Shown here in pieces: positions 19,101 to 31,100 of a stretch of DNA of 64,000 nt (the first letter of the stretch is position 1; every line of letters begins with the position of its first letter). The notes beneath the pieces were generated by a model that was not told where the DNA came from, searched no databases, and saw only the letters and a list, made by a program, of their open reading frames with translations. The stretch comes from Nemertoderma westbladi (Eukaryota; Xenacoelomorpha; Nemertodermatida; Nemertodermatidae). A program made the position numbers and the translations under genes. The stretch spans positions 38,346 through 102,345 of the forward strand of contig JAUCBJ010000193.1 of the NCBI GenBank assembly GCA_032718475.1, read 5' to 3'.

Positions 19101-22100
19101 GTAAGCTCAAGCAATCAAACACACCACAGTAGAACACCTAAAGGTAAGCTCAAGCAATCAAACACACCACAGTAGCTAAAGGTAAGCTCATGCAATCACT
19201 GACACCACAATAGAACAGCTAAAGGTAAGCTCAAGCAATCACTCTCACACAGCAGAACAGCTAAAAGGAAGCTCAAGCAATCACCCACACCACAGTAGAT
19301 CAGGTAAAGATAAGCTCAAGCAATCACCCACACCACAGTAGATCAGGTAAAGATAAGCTCAAGCAATCACTCACACCACAGCAGATCAGCTAAAGATAAG
19401 CTCAGGCAATCACTCGCACCACAGTAGATCAGCTAAAGGTAAGCTCAGGCAATCACTCACACCACAGCAGATCAGCTAAAGATAAGCTCAAGCAATCACT
19501 CACACACAGCAGAACAGCTAAAGATAAGCTCAGGCAATCAAGATCATCTAAAGATGACCCGGACCTGGCAGAATATTTATTATATTCTATTTAGTTATAG
19601 TTAAACAAAGTTATTATATTCTATTAAGTTATTCCCATAGAGTGTTTCTGTATTTAACATTACTATTATTATAATTATTATAAATGATTGTGGGGCTTAG
19701 CGGCAGAGCGCGGTGGTTAGGTCAAGTTCAGGAGGCTGATGATCAAGTATAAACTCAGGTTAACTTTTTGCAAAGTCAACTAAAGCATTGAATATCAAAC
19801 TAAACTCAGATCATATCACCGTTGTAATATTTTTTTAGGAGACGGAAGATGTTCTGAAGGACACCACCATGGATCATATGAGAGAAACCCGAGAATTGAA
19901 GGAACAAATTGAGACCCTAAATAAGAAGTTGGATAAACAAAAGGTTAGTAATCGAGCCACTGAGTTAGTGATCGAGCCACTGAGTTAGTGATCGATCCAT
20001 TACGTTAGTGATCGAGCCATTGAGTTAGTAATCGAGCCACTGAGTTAGTGATCGAGTCACTGAGTTAGTATTCGATCCATTAAGTTAGTGATCGAGCCAT
20101 TGAGTTAGTAATCGAGCCACTGAGTTAGTGATCGAGTCACTGAGTTAGTATTCGAGCTATTTAGTTAGTGATCGAGTTAGTGATCGAGCCACTGAGTTAT
20201 TGATCGAGCTATTGAGTTAGTGATCGAGCCACTGAGTTAGTGATCGAGCCACTGAGTTATTGATCGAGCCATTGAGTTAGTGATCGAGCCACTGAGTTAT
20301 TGATTGAGCCATTGTGTTAGTGATCCAGCCACTGAGTTAGTGATCGAGCCGCTGAGTTAGTGATCGAGCCACTGAGGTATTGATCGAACCATTGAGTTAG
20401 TGATCGAGCCACTGAGTTAGTGATCGAGCCGCTGAGTTAGTGATCGAGCCACTGAGGTATTGATCGAACCATTGAGTTAGTGATCAAGCCACTGAGTTAT
20501 TGATCGAGCCATTGTGTTAGTGATCGAGCCATTGAGTTCGTGATCGAGCCACTGAGTTCTATCTCCTACGGTACTATGTACCCTACTATTACTTCTATGG
20601 TATACCTATATACCATACCCTTTACTCTCTTACTACGTGGCGCTCTCGGTGCCCACAACTTCTAACTCGCTATGTACCTTACTTAGTACTACGTACTACC
20701 TACTACTATTACTTTCTACTATCTTATTACTTATTTTTTTATTTGCTTGTTTTATTTATTTTTTATATTTTTATGTGTGAGAAGGGCGTCTCGCCCTCAT
20801 TCCCACCCCCCTCAGTCCAACATATTGGACGACTAAACTCTAAGGCGACCCTTCCAATAGGCAACACTTTCCTGCCGCCTTACTACTACTACTGCTACTA
20901 GGATCGGCATGCTGCATTGCAGCTGCATTTTTAAGAATGCTGTGCCGGCTTGTCAACAAAATTGCACCGCTACAACTCCATATCACCCATGACATTTGCT
21001 AGATCATCTGCATCTTTAAGGCCAGTGTCCTTTAAGATGCGTCTCAAGAAAGTCATGGGCTGTCCACCATGCTTATTCACTCCTAGAGGCTGCCAAAGTA
21101 CAAGATTATGCACTGGCTGGTCCTCACGGCAAAAGCAATGTCCTGCAAAGTCCTTTTGTTCTAGTGTCAAGCTTGGGGGAACCAATGAGACACCTCCAAT
21201 GTTATATAGTGTCTCGTTGGAGATGTGTGCATTGTACTTGACACAATGAACCCGGCGTAGCAATCTTGTGAATGTGCCATCCAGAGATTTGGTGTCCTCA
21301 GCAGTTAGAGCCCAACATGGACTCCCGTAGAGGAGTACTGGAACTACTGCTGCTCTAAATAATTGGACCTGAAGTTTCTGATTAATTCTCGGTGACTTCC
21401 AAATCCTGGAAAGCCTATTCAAGGCTGCCCATGCCTTTCCCTTACGTATTCGAAGGTCCTCACCTGACTTCCGGATCCATGATCCCAGCCGCCCTCCTGT
21501 AGGTCTTCCTATCTTTGGCCCCTATCTTCCCTCCTATCCCTCCTTCCACCGACCTAATTCTTCCGTCCTCGTCAGGGTAAGTATCTACCACTCTCGCTAG
21601 TCTCCATTGGTTATTGATAATTGTGTCGTCTGTGACGATTACCAAGTCACCCTTCTTTAACTCTCTGCTAGTATTCCTCCACTTACTCCTTCTATGTAGT
21701 GTCGGAAGATACTCTTCTATCCATCTTGTCCAATACTCCGCACTTATTTCCTTGGCGACTTTCCAGCTTTGACGTGAGTGTATGTCGTCTGGATCTACAC
21801 CCCTCATGTCGCATTGTCGCCGGCCTTTTCATGAGTAAATGACTTGGTGTAGGACGCCAGTGATTCCGGGTCGTCGTTCTCGGGGTATAGCGGTCTGCTA
21901 TTAATGATTCCCTCGCACTTGGCTAACACTGTTCTTAATACGTCTTTGGTGACCATATGGTTGTTCATCAGTTTGGTCATCAGGCGTTTGGAGCTTCCCA
22001 CAAGTCTCTCCACACACCCTAATGTATGCGGCGCGTAAGGCATTCTCTTTTCCCACTTTATGAGATGTCTTCTCATAGCCGCCCTGACATCGTCTCCCTC

Positions 22101-25100
22101 TAGGATGTCGAAGGCCTCGGCCAACTCGTTCTCTGCTCCCACGAAGTTGGTCCCGTTATCCGAATATAACACCTCTACCGTCCCCCCTCTGCGGGTTACA
22201 AACCTCTCTAAGGCATTAATAAATGCCAACGCCGTAGTGTCCTGTGCAAGATCTATTCCCACCGCTCTCGTGTTGTTGCAGACAAAGATAATGCCGTAGC
22301 GTTTCTATGTGTGCCGCATCACCTTTATCTTTATTGGCCCGAACATGTCCATGCCGCAGTGTGTAAATGGTGGGTCGTGATTCCTCACTCTGTTGTCCGG
22401 TAATGGCACCATCTCCTGTACGGCCCTCTCCTTTCTCGTCCGTTGGTAGGTCTGGCACTGCCCCACTACCGCCTTTACCATCTTCCTAAGTTGGATAATC
22501 CAGAACGTCCTCCGTATCTTCGTGAGGGTCTGATTGGTGCCTCCGTGTACTATCGATTTATGGGAGTCCCATATGATCTGGTGGACTATTGGTGATTTAT
22601 TGGGGATTAATATGGGTTTTGGTGGAATAACTGGGCTGTTGTTGTTTACCACTCTGGAATTCATCACCAGGATTCCGTCATCGTTCAACTGCGGAGACAG
22701 CGGGTTGAGTTCGCTGTCTCGATGAAGGTGCTGTTGCTTGCTGACTCTGTCCACTTCGTCGGCGTACCTCTTCCTTTGCTCGTATCGCATCACGGCTTTA
22801 GCCGCTCCTTTCAGATCAATAGTTGGTGTCCTTTTGGTATCCTTGCCAACTCCCCTGAGGAAATCCCCATAGGCCCTCAAATATGCTACCAACTTCTTAG
22901 TCTTGTACCAGCTGGAGCTGTAACTGAGCAACCTATCTGTTGGATTATCGCATGGTTCCCTCGATTTCGGTGGCACCTCATTAATCTCCCTCGCCAACTG
23001 GCTGTATATCTCTTCCCCTTCTGAATCCTCTCCCTCCTCTTCTGCTACTACTTCCTCCGTGCCTGGGTCCTCCTTCCTCATTGGTGGCCAGGTCAATCTA
23101 TCGTTAAGAAAGCGTGGCCCATGTTGCCACAACAGATCTGCTGGATTGTCATTGGTTGGGCAGTAGTGCCACCTTTCCAGATCATTCGTTGCCCTTATCT
23201 CGTCTACCCTGTTCACGACAAATATAGGGTACTTTGTCTTCTCGTTGTGTAGCCACCCTGACACTACCATGGAGTCCGTGGTAGTGTGTCTCCACTATGT
23301 CGGGTATAGTGTCCATCAAGTAAGCTGTCGCCCTTACTCCTAACCTCGCAGCTGTCAGCTCGAGTTTCGGCACTGATGCTGAATCTGGTGGCGTCGACTT
23401 TGCTTTACTAAATGCAAGCCTGGGCTTATGAGCCCCGTTTTGCTGTACCAAATAAAGTGCCACTCCATACACTTCTATGGATGTGTGACGGGATCGGTCG
23501 ACCCCGATTTATCCGGTTTGGTTGTTTGCTTACGCGTCCCCGCCATGTGTAAAAGGAGTTATTGTAGTTCTCCCGATGTTGTTAATAATATATGTCGGTA
23601 CGTATATGATAATATGAGATAACTGAGTTAGCATGTAATAGGCCTAAGTATACAGCAGTACTGATGGATGATGGTAGCGACGACGGTAACAAAGTCACCG
23701 CTCTGCCCTGACTGCACTGAGATAACTGAAGTGAATGAATAGCACGACTGGTAATATATTGCACGGTTGGCCATGTTGCTCTACTCAGTCGATGCTTCCC
23801 CCCTATTGGCTAATATCCTTGTTGGCGCCCTTTGGAGTATTTCCCTTTACTCCTGTTATTCTCTCTCTGTTAGGGGTTTGGCCCCTGACCCTTATTGTGT
23901 GTTTCTCCTTCCCACTCTGTTGGGATGGCACGAGGTTGGGTAATTAACCTCGTGCTCCCGATATTGCTTAATGGTTTACTTTATGGGGTTTGGTGAGGCG
24001 GAATTGATTCGCTAACACTCCCCCCCCATGCTATCTTCCCGGTGAGAAGATAGCATCAACCTCTAAGTGCGCTTCAATTCCGCTGGAACTCGATCTATTA
24101 TCGGGTGTGGGGTGGAGTTATTTTCTTGTGGAGTCGGCTTTCCAGGCCGCTCCCTATGGGTATGATCTCACTACCCTCTGGCGTCTCGTGTCGGGCCGAT
24201 CGTGCGCTTCTCTCACACAATTTTTGTTTCCCCAACACTCTCACCACTCTAACTCCGCTCTCTGACTCAACTCGCTCTTACCCTCTCCCCACACCTGAAT
24301 CGCACTCTTCTCTCTCGCCAACAGCTCCTTTCACTATCTCCTCTCTACTCCCTGCCACTCTCTAAGGCCCTGACCTCTAATGCTACCCCTGTGCTATCAT
24401 ACTATCTACCTTATCTAAGGTCTAACTTGCTAGCTATCTAACTTCTCTAACTCTAACTAACTCCTAACTCTACTAACTACTAACTCTACTCTCTGCTAAC
24501 TCTTACTACTTTTAGCTCTAACTAAAAGCCTCTAACTTTCTACTAACTCTAACTAGAACTCTCTAACTCTCTGCTAAGTCTATAGTGGTGGCGGCTAAAA
24601 AAAAATAAAAAAGCTATTTTTTTCAATTTAAAAGAAATATAAAATAGTAATTGAAGTATTATTTGTACTATTATATAGATAATGCCTTCCCATACCATCA
24701 CCAGTAAACTTGCAATCAACTAGTTATTGCCTTTCCTTTAAACTTGAAAATATTGCTTATTTTTTTTTAGCTCAGAAATGCTAAAAAAAAATAAGGGGGG
24801 TGGCTAAAAAAAAATAAGGAGTTATTGCATATATGTTTCACCTTTTACAATGTTTTTGCTTCTAATAGGGTACTACAAGATAGGATTAATTAAAATCAAT
24901 TAATATTCTTTGTAATACTGGTATCAGACAGAGTTCCTTGTTACTTATTCAGTATAAATTCAGTTACTTTTTTAATTCATGAGAGCATAATATTGCCTAA
25001 TCAATGATGTGTCCTTGGGGTCAACAATGTATCCGCCTCCATCTCTGTAGGCCTATTCAATTACAAGTACCGGTACTGGTAGAAATGTCAGTACCGGTAC

Positions 25101-28100
25101 AGAAATATTTTATGAAGGTCCAATAAATAAAATAAAAAATGGTTCGACCATCTACTTAGTACTTACGGTACCAACTGACCAAGTTATATACCACTTAACA
25201 TCACTGAATGGCTGATTCTGAGTCCAATGCCCCTTACTGCCTTAGATACAGCACGAGCACCCGTACTGGTTATTGAATGTCTATGACAGTATCAGGCTCG
25301 CAGCTTACTTCAGTATTCTCCTTGTACTGACTGACTGATATGTGAATAAAATTGAAATTTGCCGCTTATTTTTTTTTACCCTACCTCTAATTTTTTTTGG
25401 TTGCTAAAAAAAAATAAGTTGAAAATGTAAATAACCTAACTTCAAATTATTTTTTATTTTGTTTGTGATAGACATTGACTATATATGAGTTGGCATGCAT
25501 ACAATTAGGTGCACTGTTATTTACATTATAAATATCACAGTGCTTTGAAAAAATTCTCTTTGCAAAGCATATTCATAGATCTTTGGCACTGGCATTGAAG
25601 TGGTGCACTGTTTGAATGATTCTTATTCTAAACAGTTAATATCTTTGGTTTTAGGGGTTTTAAATGATGTTCTTTCTGATGCAACAACAATATTTCCAAT
25701 AAATATTTATTATATAGTAGAACTTTACTTATTTTTATTTAGCTGCCTATTTCCACTTATTTTTTTTTAGCCGTCAGCACTATACTAACTCTTTTCTAAC
25801 TCTGACTAAAATCCTCTATCTACGTGGCGCTTGTGGTGCCCACAACCATTCTACTACTACTTCTACTCTGCTACTATCTTTAACTCTAGTAACTCTACTC
25901 GACTCCTCTAAGTCTACTGACTCCCTAGCCCTCTAACTAGAACTCTCTAACTCTACCCACTCTTCTAACTACGTGGCGCTTAGGGTGCCCACAACCCCTT
26001 TATTACAATTTCCATCTACGTGGCGCTTCCGGTGCCCACAACCTCTCTACTACTGCTCGTGGCATGACAATATGCCACACTCCCTATTCCCCGCCGCCTT
26101 CTAACTCTACTACCTGGCACCCTATGTGCCCGTCTCTACCACTCTACTACCTGGCACCCTATGTGCCCTCTCCACTACTTTCTACTACTACATCTCCACC
26201 TCCACTAATACCTCTATCTACGTGGCGCTTGCGGTGCCCACAACCACTCTCTGCTACTACTTTCTACGTGGCGCTTATGGTGCCCACAACCTCTCTACCA
26301 CTACTACTTTCTACGTGGCGCTTCCGGTGCCCACGACCCCCCTACTACTACTCGTGGCATGACAATATGCCACACTCCCTTACCCCGCCGCCTTCTAACT
26401 TAGCTCCCGGTACTACGTACCCTCTACTCCCGTGGTATGTTTATACCACACTCCCTATACTCCGCCGCCTTCTAACCTCTCTACTTACTATCCTTTACTA
26501 CTTCTAACTTCTACTAATCTACTTCTTCTACTATCTGTCTTATTTTTAATTATTTAATTATTTATTATTATTTATTTAAATTAAATAATTATTTTTGTGG
26601 GAAGGGCGTCTCGCCCTCATTCCCACCCCCCTCAGTCCAAAATATTGGACGACTAAACCTCCTAACTAGGGCGATTCTTCCAACAGGCACTCTCCCACTG
26701 CTGCTCTTGTAGGTCCTGTAGGATTCGCCGCACTCTCTTCGCCAATTCCATCTCACCAGGAATTGGTTCTCCCTCCTCTGCCACCCTGAAATCGGGTCTC
26801 TCCGCCGCCTTCTTAACTAGCTCATCTCCTGGCATCAAAATGCCACTTCTCTCCTTGTTGTCTCCCGCCGGCAGAATGAATAGAAAGTGAAAGAACAGGC
26901 AGAACAGAAGGTACAATAGTAGTCCTATCCCCTTCCATCCTGCCTTCCTTCTCGACTTCCCCCTTGTCGGTATGCCTCCAAACCGGACCTGCGTCTCTTC
27001 CGGACACTCCTCTGGACACTCCCCCGGAGTGTTGTCCTCCGGACACCTCGCCGTCCGCTCCGCTCCATCTCCATACCGATGCTTGCTGGGAAACCTACTC
27101 TCCTCTGCCCACTTTCTTACTGTCACCTCCCTATCTGGCTCTACTATCTCTTGTTTCTCCTCTACTTCCTCTGCGTCTTCGGTGCCTGGTATCATGCACC
27201 CAGATGTCTCTGTCACACTGCATGGGATCTTGGTTTTAACTGGGCCGCTAAGCGTCCATCCGAACGGCGTGAGGATCGCCGTCGGGTCCCGCTGCCTGTC
27301 TTCGCCGAAGACCGTCTTCATTCTCTCATGGGCCGTCGGGCAGTCCATTCCTACTATAATGGACACCTTCCTAACGTCCACCTTTGGTATTGAGAAATCG
27401 ATACCGTCCAGGAATCTATACTGCTCGACCTCAATGTTGGTTGGTCGCCTGGCGTTGATATTTATCGATTCTATGACGTGGATGGGGTCGATCGTCGCCC
27501 CATAGTCGCATCCCGGTGCAATCGCTGCTATCCTGCACCGCCCCGTCCTCGTCTCCAGGACCTCATCTTTACTCGAGACGGTAGTTACCGCCATTCTGTT
27601 CGGCCTCGTCTTTAGCCCTATCTCTTCGGCCACCCAGTTCTCCACCAGCGTGAAGGCTGCTCCGCTGTCGACCAGCATTAATGTCGTTACTGATCGACCG
27701 CCCTCTCCTGATATCTTCACTGGTACTACCCCGAGTAGTACTTTTCTCTTCTTCTCCTCTTCTGTAGTGCTTCTAGCTGCTGTTTGGCCTCCAGTCTCCT
27801 CCTCTCTTGCTGCTGTTTCTCTACACTCTCCGGACCTGTGTCCTTCTACCACACATCGATGACATAGTCCGTTCGCGTCTGTGTAGGCTACACGATCTTG
27901 TTTGGGCAACGCTTGCCAGTGCTTACAACTCCTGGTCTTATGGGTTCCGTCCCGATGTAATTGACATTCGAATCCTGGATTATAGCGTTCCCTGTATAGT
28001 CCCTCACGTATCGCGCCTAGGTTTATATGTACCGATTTAGTGTTTTGGTTGTCTGTATTCGGCCTACTGGGTACATTGGGATTATGTTTATTTATGGTGT

Positions 28101-31100
28101 TATTTTCTTTCTGTCCCCGCCACGGTGTGGCCCTACTACCAGCTAACTGTGGACTAGCAGTCCCCTGTGTGGCCGCATGTGGTAGTGACTGTCCCACTCC
28201 CGAGAATGGGTCTGTCGGATTATGTTCGGGTTTAGGCCTGTTGTATTCGATCTTTGGCGCCTTCCCCAAACTATCCTCGCTATAGACTGGATCTGTTATT
28301 AATTCGGCCTCGTAGTTGAGGAAGCTCGACATCTCTTCTAGGCCCGGTTCCGCACCCTTCTTTTCCCGTGTGGAGAAAGCGATTTTCCTCCACTTCCTTC
28401 GTAACCAGATCGGCAGTGCCTGCGCTATCGTGGTGATGTTGTTAGACGCGTTGAGTTCGTATGGTGCGTCTAGCGTCTTTAACACGATTAACGCCTTCTC
28501 GACCTTGTTCGCAAAGGTCCTTATGCTAACGGGATTATCCTGTAGGCCACCCGATGTTATGCCTCTCAGGGTCTGCCGGATGATCTTGGCCGGGTGCCCG
28601 TATTCCCTATCTAGCGCCCGCCATGCTGTCGTGAAGCCGCCCTCGATGCCCTGGTATTGCCTCACGATGTCGTATGCTGGGCCTCCTGTATATACTTGCA
28701 GATATTTTAGGCACTCCGCCTGCGTCAAGTTCTTTGTTAGTATTTCATTACTATACATGCGCCGAAACTGTAGATATTCTTCCGGCCTACTCCCATCGAA
28801 TTTAAACGGTTCCACGGGTGGTAACTCGATCCTAGTTTTTAACGCATCGATTAATGTGGCCATTCCCATCGCTTGCGCTTCTAATGGGTTCGATGGATGT
28901 TGTGTAGTTTCTCCTGTTGGGTGCGGTCCGTCCGTCCTATCTGTTGACTTTGCTTGTTGCGTCGGATATATCATTGGGGGTAACGGCCCCCTCCATATTT
29001 CCGTGTCGCACGATCTGTTCTCGTCCAAGGGGTTCGATGTTCTCGCTCCTATTGGGGTATATTGTTGATATTGTGATGGGGGAATGTCACCCTGTCCCCC
29101 CCCCCCCCCCCACCGGTATGTTTAGTACTGGGGTTGATGTTAATATATTGGGGCCCATACATCTATCCGCAATAATTCCCCCCTCCCCTGGATATATGTA
29201 ATGTCCTTGTGTATTATAGTCATGCTGCTGTACCGGTACCGATATAGGCCTATCTGCTTCTTGCCTACCTACCGGTATGTACTCCGCGACTTCCGGGTTT
29301 AATCCCGTCGTCCGCGCTACCCTATCGCCTACTCTATCTCTCCCAGCATGGCCTATAATAGTATGTGCAGTAAGGCCTACAGTATGTCCTGCAGTCTGCA
29401 TGTGCCCTTCCGAACCGAAGTTTATTCTTCGCGAATCTCGAATCTCCCCGCGACTACCGTACTCTCGATCGGCAGCTATATCACGTCGGGAAGTTTCCCT
29501 TCGATCCCCTATCCTGCTCTCGTCTTCGTATCGGTACATCCTGTACCCCTCTCCTGGCGTGCGGTGCGTTTCTCCGGGGCGACGGCAATCTCCCGAAGTT
29601 CGACCCCACTGACTCCCTAATTCCCTCTCTACTATCGACGGCTCGCTATCCGTCCTCGCTCTCCTATCGTTCGTGGCGACACTTCTTCTACTATCTTCTC
29701 TTCTTCTCTTTTCGACCTCTCTGTTAAACTCTACTAATCTTCTTCTATCTTCAACCCCTCTATTAAACTCTACTAATCTTCTCTCTTCTGACTGGGCTCA
29801 ACGTTCCGTCGCCCGCCCTCTCGCGACGTCAACCTGTCTCTCTCTGCTCGATCGCACGCCGCTGGGGATACTCGCAATCCCCCTATTACTCTCCATCGCC
29901 GGGTGTTGCGGTTTACCTAATTCGGCCTGCGCATTATCCGCCGACGCCTGTGGGACACTCTCTGCCCCCCCTCTCTCACTACTAATCTCTCGTGGTGGGG
30001 CGCCCGTAGCCCCCCCCCCCCCCCACCCGCCACTTCTAACTTCACTATCTCTTACTACACTTCTGCGTCCCTCTTGTCGGACATTTTCTACCCCCCTTCT
30101 CTCGCCACTAATCTTATGTGGTGGGGCGCCCGTAGCCCCCTCCCCCCACTCGCCACATCTAACTTCACTATCTCTTACTCCACTTCTACACCTCTCTCTA
30201 GTCGACACACTGTCTCTATTACGGCTCGCTCTATTCACCCCCGCCTCTCTCTCTACTACTGCGAGGCCTACCAGGCCAACCTCGGGTTGGCTCAACCCCG
30301 CTACCCCCTGCCTACCAACTACGTGGCCTACCAGGCCGCCGTCTGCCGGGCTATACACGTCTGACGCGTTCACATTAATAGCACCATTCCCAATATTATT
30401 TGTTAAGTCGATTAAATTATTAGAATTTGAGACGGGATTATTATTTAAATTATTTTGTGTATTTAGATTTAAATTATTTGAATTATTTTGATTATTCTGA
30501 ATATTTGAATTAATATTATTATTTGAATTTAAACTTAAACCACTACTACCAGGTAAAATATTTCCTGTAATAAAGGGATTAGGGTTATTTACTACGGTAC
30601 TATTAATGCCAACATTTCCTAACGTACTACTACTACCCCCCCCCCCCCCCCCACCCGTACGGTTGCTGTACGTACTGTACGTGTACCGCACGCTCTGTTC
30701 TCTTGCCTCACGCTCTTTGCGTTCACTCTCTTGCTCCTTCCTTCCCCTCAGTCGCCACTCTAATTCTTCCATTTTTAATTTATATGCCATGCGTTCACTC
30801 TCTCGCACTCGTCTTTCTTTTGCGGAGGATGTAGCAGACTTATCGGTTGCGACGTACTCCCGCCGCCGCTCCATCCTACTAACTTTCCCCCGCTCTCCGG
30901 GGTTCTCGCTGACCGACGAGACCGAATCCTCGGAGCTAACCTCGGATTCGCCCTTGTGCGGTCCCGCCCAACCCACTAACTTAACTTCCCTGGCATCGAC
31001 TAAGTATGGCCCTATGTACACTACACCAGGCCCCATACCCCTACGTTCCCATAGCCCAAACAGTTCGATGGCAACCCCTCTCGCTCTCTCGCTGGCTAGT

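Noticed and set aside
16200-19552. CRISPR-like array
   Set aside because: Units are contiguous tandem repeats with variants and no unique spacers, inside an intron of an animal gene.
26064-29068. Plus-strand open frames opposite BEL-B
   Set aside because: They are antisense to a recognised gag-protease and have no domain features.
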